Assembly (NCBI GenBank): GCA_037953625.1
Contig: CM075650.1
Span: 1,614,501-1,678,500 of the forward strand
Direction: 5' to 3'
Length of the DNA: 64,000 nucleotides
Source: Crotalaria pallida
Lineage: Eukaryota > Streptophyta > Magnoliopsida > Fabales > Fabaceae
The translations under genes and the position numbers were made by a program. Below, piece after piece: positions 1-10,098 of this stretch (position 1 is its first letter; each line of letters begins with the position of its first letter). The notes below the pieces were generated by a model that had not been told where the DNA came from, made no database searches, and was given only the letters and a program-made list of their open reading frames with translations.

Positions 1-2
1 GA

Positions 3-194
3 GTCGTCCGCGAGGAGACTCCCCTATCTGATCCGAGGAGCCCAGTCAGGGTTTCACCATCACCTGACCCGCTACCCAGTGGTAGGGTACACTCTCCCTT
101 GGATGAGATCGAGGAGGATCCGGTGGAGGACGAGAGTGGGGGCGAGCCTGTCGTGCATTCTACTGGGAGTGACTGGAGGGATGATGATCCCTAG
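3..194 (+). CDS. TekA LTR ORF, C-terminal part (5' LTR copy)
   Basis: Open frame running in from the window edge to TAG at 192-194. It encodes the Ser/Pro-rich and then acidic tail of the protein seen complete in the 3' LTR (7966-8436), ending in the peptide GSDWRDDDP. It is open in both LTR copies. No family is recognised. Whether it is translated is unknown. Confidence 0.35.
   Translation, partial: VVREETPLSDPRSPVRVSPSPDPLPSGRVHSPLDEIEEDPVEDESGGEPVVHSTGSDWRDDDP
177..192 (+). other. Small hairpin at the end of the TekA LTR ORF
   Basis: AGGGAT and ATCCCT pair around a GATG loop, immediately before the TAG stop. The same hairpin is at 8419-8434 in the 3' LTR. It stands where TekC, TekD and TekE have a larger hairpin, but it is not clearly homologous. 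Confidence 0.4.
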
Positions 195-929
195 GTACAT
201 GCATATGGTGTATGATGTGGATCCGAGGATCCGGTGTGTGGAGGAGATTTGCTGCTGCTGTGATGATGATGATGCTACTACCTTACTACTTATGCTCTTG
301 GGAGACTGCTACTGCTACTACTACTCCATCTGATGCTGCCAGATCTATGTGACTATCCTAGAGTTGTATATTTTGTTATGTACATATTGTGGATATACTT
401 TTGGAGTACTTTAGGGTTTTGGTCTCACTATGTAGATCTGTTTTTATATGGATTTGTACTTATGGATTTGGAGACTATATTATGGGCTATGTACTTATGA
501 CTATGTTTATATATAAAACCTATGTTTATACTTTATCAGTTGCATAGTTCAACGAATTCCGCTTACTCTGATTTAATCTATTGAAGAGCTCGGCTAAATA
601 TATTACTTAATGGTCTCAGTTTTATTCAGTGAAGTCAGGGTAACTATAATTACTTTCAATAATATAAGTATGATTTCAAAAGATGAAGGTTACCCAATAT
701 GTGAAAAGGTTTTAGAAATCGCCGAACTCAATTCAACTGATTTGAAAAGGTTTAAAGTTTATTCTCCAAGGATGCCAAGTAAGGATTGTGCACCCGCTTT
801 AAAAGAAAAATTTATTTATCTAATTTCTTAATAAGTGCAAGTCCATATATATATATATATATATTATCCAATATAGAAGCTTATTTATTAGTTTATATTT
901 GGGTAATCCGAGAAGGGTGTCACACTGAG

Positions 930-941
930 TGGTATCAGAGC
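930..941 (+). promoter_or_regulatory. TekA primer binding site (initiator Met tRNA type)
   Basis: TGGTATCAGAGC lies 5 nt after the LTR end at 924. This is the usual plant chromovirus minus-strand primer site, complementary to the 3' end of initiator Met tRNA. The same 12-mer follows the LTRs of LarB2, LarB3, TekC and, on the minus strand, TekE. Confidence 0.93.
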
Positions 942-1213
942 AAAAGTCAGATCCTGTAGTAGTGGAAGTAGTTCAGAAAGGTAGCCATCAACATCAAGCA
1001 GGTATCTGCAAGGCAATTACATTACTTTGAATGTTTTTATTTTGTTTGTTGAGGTTTAAATACCCTTGATTTGTTTGTATCTTGTCTCTTTGAGTACAAG
1101 ACGCAATTGATTGTAGATTTAATAAGTGTAAGATAGAGCCTTAGTATAGGTAGTGTAATGGAAGTTTCTTTAGTTCAACATATGTGACCATAAGTCCATA
1201 GCGCAGGTCTAAT
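942..1213 (+). other. TekA untranslated leader before gag
   Basis: About 270 bp of AT-rich sequence between the primer site and the gag ATG at 1214. No ORF or repeat is evident. Confidence 0.7.
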
Positions 1214-2737
1214 ATGGCAACTAGAAACCAAAATCACACTAATACGATGTTGGAACGAATCACCACGGTGTTGGAAGCTATGCAACGACAGTCTCAGCAA
1301 CCCTCTCAACCGGCTAACCCGCCTCATCAGTGTAATATGGGTAATACTGAGGCGAATACTTTGGCTGATTTTAGGAGTTGCAACCCACCAAAGTTTGAAG
1401 GAGGATTTAAGCCGGAGGAAGCCAACAAGTGGATTCACACCATGGACAAGATCCTAAGAACGTTGGAGTGTTCGGATGCTCAAAAGGTGGCTTATGCAAC
1501 CTATATGTTAGAGGATGAAGCTGAGAACTGGTGGAATCACACAATGCAGCTTCTGCAATATGAAGGAAGAGATGTAAGCTGGGGAGTATTCATGGAGAAA
1601 TTTCTTCAGAAATATTTTCCTGAGGATCTAAAGAGGAAAAAGGCGGTGGAATTCTTGCAACTGAAACAAGGTAACATGAGTGTGGGTGAGTACGCGGCAA
1701 AGTTTGAAGAGCTGATGAAGTACTCTCCATACTATCAGAACAATCCAGATGAGAGGAGCAAGTGCATTAAGTTTGAAGGAGGTTTGAGGCCAAAGTTGAA
1801 GTCGATCTTCAGTTACCAGCGGATTCAAAGCTTTCCTGCACTCGTGGATATGTGTAGGATGTATGAAGATGATACCAAGGCTGAGGAGATGCAAGTCTCG
1901 GAAAAGAAGGACAATCAAGGCTATGGATCTCAAAGGCGTAAAGGTTTCAACAACCGGGGCAAAGGTCCGTATGATCGTCGGGGAAAGGGCAAAGGAAAAG
2001 CTGGTGGTTCTGAGGGAAGGAATTATCGGAGCGAGGCTCCATTCTGTGACAAGTGCAAGCGCAACCACTATGGTCGTGTGTGTTGGGGGACAAGTGGATC
2101 TTTTAATTGTGGAAAGCCGGGGCATTTTGCAAGAGATTGCAAGGAACCAGCCAAAGTCAACTCCAGAGGAACTGCAGATAGACCGGTGACTCAAGGAAGG
2201 GTCTTCACCCTTAGCGGTGTGGAAGCGAATCGATCTTCTGATCTGGTGCAAGGTAAATACTTGCTTAATGGTCAGTTTTGCCATGTTTTGTTTGACTCTG
2301 GTGCAACGCATTCATTCGTTTCGTATGAATGTGTAAACCGACTAGGCTTGATGATGTCTGAAATGCCTTATGTTTTGCAAGTAGAAACCCCTACTAATGC
2401 TCCTGTAGTCGTCTCTAGAGCATGTCTTAACTGTTGTATAGAAGTGTTAGGACAAACCTCTAAAGTAGATTTGATCTGCTTACCCTTAGCACAATTGGAT
2501 GTGATCTTGGGAATGGACTGGTTAAGTAAAAACCAAGTGATCATTGATTGTGATAGAAGACTCGTGACCTATAGAAACCCAAAACCTCTGGTTAGATATG
2601 TCTGTGCAACACTGAGGTGGAGGAGAATGGTCCGAAGATGGAAGAGATTCCTGTTGTCCGAGAGTTTCCGGAAGTGTTTGCTGATGAGATCCCTGGTCTG
2701 CCACCAAGAAGAGAAATTGAATTTGGTATTGACCTAG
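1214..2737 (+). pseudogene. gag: TekA Gag and protease, frame lost near the end of protease
   Basis: The ORF of 507 codons starts at the first ATG after the primer site. It has a retrotransposon Gag domain (about residues 50-215, with WIHTMDKI and YFPEDLKRKKAVEF blocks), a basic Gly/Arg-rich linker, zinc-knuckle cysteines, and an aspartic protease with DSGATHSF (catalytic Asp about residue 361). The CCHC knuckle is damaged: residue 296, where the first Cys should be, is Ser (TCT at 2099-2101); C299, H304 and C309 remain. After about 2590 the frame no longer resembles pol, which continues one frame over. Gag forms the particle in the cytoplasm; protease matures the polyprotein. In this lineage gag-pol is normally one long ORF. 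Confidence 0.9.
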
Positions 2738-4752
2738 TTCCGGGAGCTGGTCCCATTTCTATCGCTCCCTATAGAATGGCACCACCGGAAATGGCGGAGA
2801 TGAAGAAGCATATTGAAGAGTTGCTGCAGAAACCGATGATTCGACCAAGCGTATCACCTTGGGGTGCTCCTGTCTTGTACGTCAAGAAGAAAGATGGTAG
2901 CATGAGGATGTGCATCGACTACCGGCAGCTGAATAAGGTCACCATCAAGAACAAGTATCCGTTGCCACGGATAGATGACCTTATGGATCAAGTACGTGGG
3001 GCTTCAATATTTTCCAAGATTGATTTGAGGTCGGGGTACCATCAGATCAGAATTAGAGAAGAGGATATCTCTAAGACTGCATTTCGATCTCGATACGGAC
3101 ATTATGAATATGTCGTAATGCCATTCAGATTGACTAATGCACCAGCCATTTTCATGGACTACATGAATCGAATCTTTAGACCTTATTTAGATTCATTCGT
3201 GGTTGTGTTCATCGATGATATTCTCATTTATTCCAAGAGCCCGGAGGAGCATGCTGAACACTTGAGGATAGTGTTGAGCATCCTGAAGGAGAAGCAATTG
3301 TACGCCAAACTTACAAAATGTGAGTTCTGGCTGAAGGAGGTCAAGTTTTTGGGGCATGTGATTTCGGACAAAGGAATTGCAGTTGATCTGACGAAAGTGA
3401 GTTCGGTTTTGCAATGGGAGCAACCGAAGTTGGTCACGGAGGTTAGAAGCTTTCTCGGTTTGGCTGGGTACTACAGAAGGTTTATAGAAGGATTCTCTAA
3501 GATCGCACTGCCTCTGACGAAGTTGACTCGGAAAGATCAACCATTTCTGTGGTATGAGAAATGTGAAAGGAGTTTTCAAGAGTTGAAGGAAAGGTTGACA
3601 TTGTCTCCTGTATTGGTGCTGCCCGATACACAGAAGAGTTTCGATGTGTATTGTGACATGTCGAAACAAGGTCTTGGGTGTGTTTTAATGCAAGAGGGGC
3701 AAGTTGTCGCCTACGCCTCGAGACAGCTAAAAGTTCATGAGATGAACTATCCAACTCACGATCTAGAGTTGGCAGCTGTGGTGTTTGCCTTAAAGATTTG
3801 GAGGCACTATCTCTATGGCACTACGTTCCGGGTGTTCAGTGACCATAAGAGTTTAAAGTACCTCTTTGATCAAAAGGAGTTGAATATGAGGCAGCGTCGA
3901 TGGATGGAGTTTTTGAAGGATTATGAGTTTGAGCTCCATTATCATCCTGGGAAGGCAAACGTTGTGGCGGACGCATTGAGTAGAAAGGCGATGCACATCA
4001 GTGCAATGATGGTCAGAGAAGCTACAATGATAGAGGAGTTTCGAGATTTGAGTTTGACAATGCAAGTGGAGCCGACGAGTATTAAAATGGGGATGATGCA
4101 GATTGCTAATGAGTTTCTGCAAAGGATTCGAGAATTGCAACGCAAGGATGAGAAACTCATGGAGAAGAAAAGGTTGATGCGAGAGGGTAAGGAATTGGAA
4201 TTTCAAGAAGGGAAGGATGGAATCCTTCGCTTTAAAACAAGGATTTGTGTGCCTGATGATTTGGAAGTAAGAAGGATGATTTTGGATGAGGCGCATAAGA
4301 GTAAGATGTGTATGCATCCAGGAGTTACTAAAATGTATCAGGATTTGAAGAAACTATTTTGGTGGCCCGGGTTGAAAAAGGACGTAGCTGAGTATGTGGC
4401 GTGCTGTTTGGTGTGTCAAAAGGCGAAGGTAGAACACAAAAGGCCAGGAGGAGAGTTACTTCCTTTAGAGATCCCGTTGTGGAAATGGGATAGCATCTCG
4501 ATGGATTTTGTGTCGGGATTGCCAAGGACATCTACTGGTCATGATGCAATCCGGGTGATCGTGGATCGTTTAACTAAGTCAGCGCATTTCATTCCCGTGA
4601 ATATGCGCTACTCATTGGAAAAGCTCACTCAGTTGTACATCAAGGAAGTTGTTCGTCTGCACGGAGTACCATCAAGCATTGTGTCTGATCGCGATCCGAG
4701 GTTTACATCAAATTTTGGGAAGATCTGCATAGAGCCTTGGGTTCAAGATTGA
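2617..4752 (+). pseudogene. pol: TekA reverse transcriptase, RNase H and N-terminal integrase
   Basis: Second reading frame of the broken gag-pol. RT carries the FIDD catalytic motif at residues 198-201 and the usual TNAPA block, but residue 171 is Arg in MPFRLTN, where the TekC copy has Gly. RNase H follows (FDVYCDMSKQGLG, Asp at about 347; later HYHPGKANVVADALSRK). Integrase begins with an HHCC zinc region (HPGVTKMY...CLVCQKAK) and has the first two acidic residues of the DDE triad (Asp 630 in MDFVSGLP, Asp 691 in SDRDPRF). The frame then changes near 4710, within a T-run, and the ORF ends at an out-of-frame stop. These enzymes copy the RNA in the particle and insert the cDNA in the nucleus. 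Confidence 0.92.
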
Positions 4753-5546
4753 AGCTAAGTTCTACATACCATCCTCAGACTGATGGCCAAACGGAAAGGA
4801 CTATTCAGTCATTGGAGGACATTCTACGAGCCTGTGCTTTGGAAGGACAAGGGAATTGGGAGCAAATGTTGCCACTCGTGGAGTTCACTTACAACAACAG
4901 CTACCACACGAGTATTGGAATGGCACCATTTGAAGCTTTGTATGGGAGAAAGTGTCAGACGCCGTTATGTTGGTTTCAAGTGGGGGAGAGTTCTCTGATT
5001 GGACCAGATGTTGTGCAAGAGACCACGGAGCAGATCAAGATGATACAAGAGAAGATGAGGGCAGCTCAGAGTAGGCAGAAAAGCTATGCCGATAGAAGAA
5101 GAAAACCCTTAGAGTTTGCTGAAGGAGACCATGTGTTCATTATAATCGTACCAACCAAAGGTGTTAGTAGAGCCTTGAAAACTCAGAAACTATCACCTAA
5201 GTTTATTGGTCCCTATCAAATTCTCAAAAGAATCGGCCCAGTAGCCTATCAATTAGCTTTGCCTCCGTCATTAGCTAACCTCCATAATGTATTCCATGTG
5301 TCTCAATTGAAGAAATATGTCCATGACCCCACCATTGTTCTTAGTATCCAACCTGATGACTTAGAAATTCATAAGAACCTAACCTTCAAAGCTGTGCCAA
5401 TTCGTATTGAAGATCGAAGAATCAAGCAGCTTAGAGGGAAGGACATTAGTTTGGTCAAAGTCGTCTGGATTTATGGAGATGTGATAGAAGCATCATGGGA
5501 GTTAGAGAATAGGATGCGTCAGGATTATCTTGATTTGTTTGTATAA
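4737..5546 (+). pseudogene. pol: TekA integrase C-terminal part with chromodomain
   Basis: Third frame of the broken polyprotein; it overlaps the previous ORF by 16 bp. It supplies the third catalytic residue of the integrase (Glu 20 in QTDGQTERTIQ), the conserved FTYNNSYHTSIGMAPFEALYGRKC block, the GPF/Y-like region (FIGPYQILKRIGPVAYQL) and a C-terminal chromodomain-like end (VKVVWIYGDVIEASWELENRM). The chromodomain is known in this family to steer insertion to heterochromatin, which fits the nested surroundings. The TAA stop is 3 bp before the hairpin and polypurine tract. Confidence 0.9.
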
Positions 5547-5549
5547 GTT

Positions 5550-5588
5550 GAATTTCGGGGACGAAATTCCTTGTAAGTGGGGGAGTAG
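5550..5588 (+). promoter_or_regulatory. TekA pre-PPT hairpin and polypurine tract
   Basis: GAATTTCG (5550-5557) pairs perfectly with CGAAATTC (5562-5569) around a GGGA loop. Five bases later comes the purine tract AAGTGGGGGAGTAG (5575-5588), ending exactly at the 3' LTR. The tract is the usual plus-strand primer. The hairpin recurs with different stems in all other elements here. Confidence 0.85.
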
Positions 5589-5850
5589 TGTAACACCCCA
5601 AAATTTTAATCCCCGATTAATGAAATGTAAATTATAATTTAATTATAATTAATAGTTTCTATATTAATCCTTGATTAAAATATGTATTCATGTGACTAGC
5701 TTATGTGTGTAAATTATTTAATAAATAATTTAAATGCATAAAATGTGTATTTTGCATATTAGTTCCTGGGTTGGGACCTAGAAGCAATTATAGGAAAGGT
5801 TTTGGAGGGAAAGTAAATAAAATAATTATTTTTCAAAATTTGACCAAAAC

Positions 5851-5878
5851 ACTCGAGTATTATTCAGAATACTCGAGT
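5851..5878. repeat. ACTCGAGT palindrome pair in TekA U3
   Basis: Two perfect 8-bp palindromes at 5851-5858 and 5871-5878, start-to-start 20 bp, upstream of the TATA-like box. The same pair layout is repeated at 6916-7233. Confidence 0.9.
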
Positions 5879-6008
5879 ATTCTGGGTCAAACTGCACGAG
5901 TTAGTGCGTTTGGTGAGTCACAGCCAACGATTCCCCTCCGTTGACACGATTACTCCGCCATTAACAGCTTAATGCCTTCGTGTCGACGTGCATGAGCTTC
6001 CTCTAGCT

Positions 6009-6018
6009 CTATTTAAAC
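6009..6018 (+). promoter_or_regulatory. Possible TATA box of TekA LTR
   Basis: CTATTTAAAC precedes by 30-40 bp a leader-like stretch rich in TTG repeats. Position suggests transcription starts near 6040. This is inferred from sequence only. Confidence 0.4.
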
Positions 6019-6915
6019 TCATCAACGATCCTTGGTGAAGAATTTTTGCTCATTCTTGTTGTTGTTGTTGAAGTTAGGGTTCCTAACTTGGTCTGATCAA
6101 TTCTCCTTCTCTGTGTCGAGTTGAATTACAAACCAAACACGAATACAAAGCTTACATTTTGAGCTTTGTATAGAGAGCGAAATCATGAGCTGAGAGTGTG
6201 TGTGGTGGAAGAACGAAAGCTTGGAAGTTGGAGCTTGTGCTGTCAAACCCGTTTCTAGAGCTTACTTTGGATTCGAATTCTGGTAAGCTCTTACATCCAA
6301 TTCGCTTCAAACTTGTTTTAAATCCTAGCCTGTGTTGCAGAGAATGAATTCTAATCAAAACCCCTAATTCTCTTGCATGTTAACCCACTCAAATGTTCTG
6401 ATTTTGGACCTCTGCTCAAACTGTCTTGCATGTGGTGCTCAAAGTTGTTTTTGGTGATTGGAGAGCTTTTTCTTGGGAACTTTCTGTTGATACACGTCTG
6501 AGAGGTAAGGGGAAGTAATTATATTCACTTGATAGAGTTTAAATTCTATGAATTGTGTTAGAGAGCCACCAAGAGGCTCTAAGGGCTTAGATTGAATAGG
6601 AACTTTGGTTTGGAGACCAATCCATGCTATGAAACTTTGTTGAGCAAGTTATATATCATGCATGCAAGCTTAAATGAGCTTTACTTTATGAAAATTGTAC
6701 TTAATATTCAATTTGAGGTGTTAAGTTGTTAAAAGTGCCTTTTTATGCATGATTATTGGATTCTCTGTCAAATTTGTGTTTTGATATGAAATGAATGTTG
6801 TAACATGTTCAAATTATGTTGTATGCACTCTGTGGATCCCTGGAATGGACTAGAATTAAGTAGAAATGAAAATGATATGTTGAAACTAAGATTTCAGTGT
6901 TATCTGCTACGAAAC

Positions 6916-7233
6916 ACTCGAGTAAAAGGCAGGGTACTAGAGTAAAATGCTTTCAAAACAATGTAAAATGAACAAGAACACTCGAGTATTTTGTCTAGTA
7001 CTCGAGTATCGAGCATGACCTGAGGACAAGTTTAGGTCAAACACTCGAGTCATTCAAGGTCACTCGAGTATTCTGGAAAGGTTCAAGAACACTCGAGTAA
7101 CCCATGAACTACTCGAGTAAATTGTTAAATTAAAAACCCAAATCCTCAGAAGGTCATGAACACTCGAGTAGTCTTAAGAACACTCGACTGGAAAAGTTGA
7201 GGAACACTCGAGTGTCCTGAAGTTTACTCGAGT
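6916..7233. repeat. Array of paired ACTCGAGT palindromes in TekA LTR
   Basis: Copies start at 6916 and 6936 (variant ACTAGAGT), 6980 and 7000, 7043 and 7062, 7091 and 7111, 7162 and 7182 (variant ACTCGACT), 7206 and 7226. Within each pair the spacing is 20 bp, once 19; between pairs it varies from 44 to 71 bp. The 12-bp spacers are not conserved in sequence. Confidence 0.92.
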
Positions 7234-7562
7234 AAATGGTTCAGAACCTGAAAACACCATTTTCAATTCTTACTTAATAAACTAAGGAATTATTAATAAT
7301 AGTCCAAGGGATCAAGACCTAGAGAAATTGATTAATACAAAAAGATCGTTTGGTGATGGTACTTTTTGATAAAGAAAATAAAGCCTAGGTGGCCTGTGAA
7401 GTATTAATCAACTTTCCTTAAGTCTAAAAGATAAAATGCATTCATTCTGGAGTTTGGATGGTAGGACGTATTCCATGTTTTGTTAAACATGTGGAGGGCC
7501 TCTGGGAGTGCCAATACGCTTGCTTGATGACACGTTGTTGACGTGGTCGGCTTAGTGGATGC

Positions 7563-7704
7563 CGATATGGATATATCGTTTGGATGACGATCCGTTTGGA
7601 TGACGGGATATGCTCGGGTGGCATGGATACCAAGCTTGACGTGTACATTCTAGGTGAATGTACGAATTGTTGTATACCTAGGAATACAACGCACTGTTGA
7701 GTGC
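7563..7704. repeat. Hairpin cluster in TekA LTR
   Basis: Perfect inverted repeats follow each other: CGATAT/ATATCG (7563-7578), GTACATTC/GAATGTAC (7643-7663), GTTGTAT/ATACAAC (7669-7690), GCACT/AGTGC (7691-7704). They stand about 260-400 bp before the acceptor-like site, as hairpin arrays do in TekC and TekE. Confidence 0.6.
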
Positions 7705-7965
7705 TGGGTTGTCAGGGATGGACGTCAGAGAGTGACATAGTATTACGATGGAGATAGGCTTGAGAGCTAAAGTCATGCATCATGTCATTCATTTAATTTA
7801 ACTGTGATAAATGAACCAAGTGTGAGCATCTTACTTGCATTCAATATCTGCTAAGTGTTAAATGTGATTGATATTAATTGATGCATGTTTACATGCCTAT
7901 ATTGCATAATTTATTCTCTGTTGATTATGTGTATAGAATTGCTTACCCCTATGCCCTTGTAGGTG

Positions 7966-8436
7966 ATGTCTCGCTACATTGCTTGCATCGAGATCCGGCG
8001 ACTTCCTAGTGGCATATGGATCTATGAGGACCATCGCGCGGTGTTCGAGGGGGAGGTAGAGATTACCTTCTACCACCCGAACCCGCTGATACGATTCCGT
8101 CCTCGTAGGTTTAGGATTCCCATCATATACACTATGCATGTACCCCCGTTTTACACTTACCATGGACCACCTCCCACGCGACCAGCTCGCTCTTACCATA
8201 GTTTTCGTTTTCGACCTACTCGCTCTCACCCTTTTACTTCGAGAGTCGTCCGCGAGGAGACTCCCCTATCTGATCCGAGGAGCCCAGTCAGGGTTTCACC
8301 ATCACCTGACCCGGTACCCAGTGGTAGGGTACACTCTCCCTCGGATGAGATCGAGGAGGATCCGGTGGAGGACGAGAGTGGGGGCGAGCCTGTCGTGCAT
8401 TCTACTGGGAGTGACTGGAGGGATGATGATCCCTAG
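7966..8436 (+). CDS. TekA LTR ORF, full copy (156 codons from ATG)
   Basis: The ORF opens 4 bp after an acceptor-like site (pyrimidine-rich CCCTATGCCCTTGTAG ends at 7962) and ends at TAG 8434-8436. The protein has a basic, aromatic first half with many Arg, Pro and Tyr residues, then a Ser/Pro-rich stretch and an acidic tail (SDEIEEDPVEDESGG, ending DWRDDDP). No family is recognised. The partial copy in the 5' LTR is also open. The basic-then-acidic layout and position recall the LarB LTR ORF, but there is no convincing alignment. It may be a true small protein or only an open frame in a leader exon. Confidence 0.4.
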   Translation: MSRYIACIEIRRLPSGIWIYEDHRAVFEGEVEITFYHPNPLIRFRPRRFRIPIIYTMHVPPFYTYHGPPPTRPARSYHSFRFRPTRSHPFTSRVVREETPLSDPRSPVRVSPSPDPVPSGRVHSPSDEIEEDPVEDESGGEPVVHSTGSDWRDDDP

Positions 8437-8852
8437 GTACATGCATATGGTGTATGATGTGGATCCGAGGATCCGGTGTGTGGAGGAGATTTGCTGTTGC
8501 TGTGATGATGATGATGCTACTACCTTACTACTTATGCTCTTAGAAGACTGCTACTGCTACTACTACTCCATCTGATGCTGCCAGATCTATGTGACTATCC
8601 CTAGAGTTGTATATTTTGTTATGTACATATTGTGGATATACTTTTGGAGTACTTTAGGGTTTTGGTCTCACTATGTAGATCTGTTTTTATATGGACTTGT
8701 ACTTATGGATTTGGAGACTATATTATGGGCTATGTACTTATGACTATGTTTATATATAAAACCTATGTTTATACTTTATCAGTTGCATAGTCCAACGAAT
8801 TCCGCTTACTCTGATTTAAACTATTGAAGAGCTCGGCTAAATATATTACTTA

Positions 8853-9074
8853 ATGGTCTCAGTTTTATTCAGTGAAGTCAGGGTAACTATAATTACTTTC
8901 AATAATATAAGTATGATTTCAAAAGATGAAGGTTACCCAATTTGTGAAAAGGTTTTAGAAATCGCCGAACTCAATTCAACTGATTTGAAAAGGTTTAAAG
9001 TTTATTCTCCAAGGATGCCAAGTAAGGATTGTGCACCCGCTTTAAAAGAAAAATTTATTTATCTAATTTCTTAA
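8853..9074 (+). other. 73-codon open frame near the TekA LTR 3' end
   Basis: The same open frame occurs at 610-831 in the 5' LTR with an identical translation. It starts with ATG and is AT-rich, lying after the LTR ORF. Identity between LTRs of one insertion is expected, so it is not evidence of coding. No motif is recognised. Confidence 0.2.
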
Positions 9075-9159
9075 TACGCACAAGTCCAAATATATATGTT
9101 ATCCAATATAGAAGCTTATTTATTAGTTTATATTTGGGTAATCCGAGAAGGGTGTCACA

Positions 9160-10098
9160 TATACCAAGAAGAAAAAGATCTTCAACACATCTAAGCACTT
9201 GATCTTCAAAAGGATTTCCTAGGTTTGTGGTTGATCTCCTCTCCTTTTCCCTTCTTCCTACTCACAGTTTCTCCTCTTCTTTCTCTCTACTTTCTAATTT
9301 TTGTCTAAGAGTTTGAGGGACTCTTATAATTGTGTTTTGTTTGTGTTGGACGAAGGGAGTGAAGAAAAGGAAGTAAAGAGTGAATGAAATGAAGCTAAGG
9401 CCAAGGCTTATATAAAATCTCATGGCTTCCTACTTTGCCCTTTAAGTGATTCGGTCAAGGGCTAAAGAGAGAGGGGTAAATTCGGCTTTCTCTAAAATTG
9501 CATGGGTGGAGGTCAGTATTCCTCAAGGAGACAACATAGGAGACATAAGGGCTTAGCATTCATCCTAGGTTGTTGAATTTTTTGGTCCTCCTTAGGGTTT
9601 CCACTAACTAGTTAGGGTTTAGTTGGGATTTAGTTAGGTCTTGGTTCATTTGGTTACAACTTAGGAAATTCTAGGCTTTCCTACACTCACTCACACAAGG
9701 CACACACACATACCTACACATATTCACTTACATGCACATACTCATTCACATGCACACTTACACGTTGCACACACATGCACACCTAATCACATTCATCCAC
9801 TAATTAAATTCTCATACATACACCAAAACCGTATATACCTATTCATGCACACACATAGAAAATAATTCATTCATACCAAAATATCAAGCACTCATTCATG
9901 GAAAATCAATCACCTTTTCAAAATACATTTCAAAACTCATATCTTTATTTCATAAAAATTCACTTCTTAAAATCATTTGTCACTTGGAAAACGTGAATAA
10001 GGAAATTTATTTAAGAAAATATCCTTTCAAAAATACTTTTCTCAAAAATAATTCTTTTTAGAGATTAAAACAGTACGAGGATTTTGAGGGGTGTTACA
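9160..10098 (-). repeat. LarB1: 5' part of a LarB-family LTR, minus strand
   Basis: Read on the minus strand it starts TGTAACACCCCTC at 10098 and follows the same plan as the LarB3 LTR at 40086: AT-rich start, a stretch of ACA/CAC-rich sequence (9680-9860), a leader beginning near the TATA box, and ending at a TTGGTA donor-like point where TekA is inserted. The rest of this LTR lies left of TekA, outside the window. It is inserted in the LarB2 5' LTR, which resumes at 10099. Confidence 0.8.
9407..9416 (-). promoter_or_regulatory. TATA box of LarB1 LTR
   Basis: Minus-strand TTTATATAAG, followed downstream by a pyrimidine-rich leader (CTTCATTTCATTCACTC type) as in the other LarB LTRs. Confidence 0.5.

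Larger units (their letters stand above)
1..924 (+). repeat. TekA 5' LTR, 3' portion only
   Basis: Matches 8244-9159 of the 3' LTR nearly base for base and ends in TGTCACA at 924, directly before the primer site. The missing first part would be about 2.65 kb. A short TA microsatellite at about 846-863 is longer than in the 3' LTR. The LTR contains the tail of an LTR ORF (3-194) and a 73-codon open frame (610-831), both also present in the other LTR. Confidence 0.95.
1..9159 (+). mobile_element. TekA: Tekay-like Ty3/gypsy chromovirus, 5' end cut by window
   Basis: Layout is partial 5' LTR (1-924), Met-type primer site, gag-protease, RT-RNase H-integrase-chromodomain, polypurine tract and 3' LTR (5589-9159). 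Residues 1-924 match 8244-9159 with few differences, so they are the two LTRs of one insertion. Coding domains are in the order PR-RT-RH-IN-CHD, as in chromoviruses. Two frameshifts break the coding region. It is inserted into a minus-strand LarB1 LTR; the base after it, 9160, continues LarB1. The target-site duplication cannot be checked because the left end is outside the window. Confidence 0.93.
5589..9159 (+). repeat. TekA 3' LTR (3571 bp)
   Basis: Starts TGTAACACC at the end of the polypurine tract and ends TGTCACA. Contents in order: U3 with one palindrome pair (5851-5878); a TATA-like box (6009-6018); leader; donor-like sites at about 6281 and 6503; a palindrome array (6916-7233); a hairpin cluster (7563-7704); an acceptor-like site before 7963; an LTR ORF (7966-8436); then an AT-rich 3' part. 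The length is at the long end for chromovirus LTRs. Confidence 0.95.

Noticed and set aside
610..831. 73-codon ORF present twice (also 8853-9074) as a possible captured gene
   Set aside because: The two copies are the LTRs of one insertion, so identity is expected. No domain or coding signal seen.
9160..10098. Host gene promoter with TATA box and CT-rich leader
   Set aside because: Matches LarB LTRs in order and content on the minus strand, with the TGTAACACC end at 10098.
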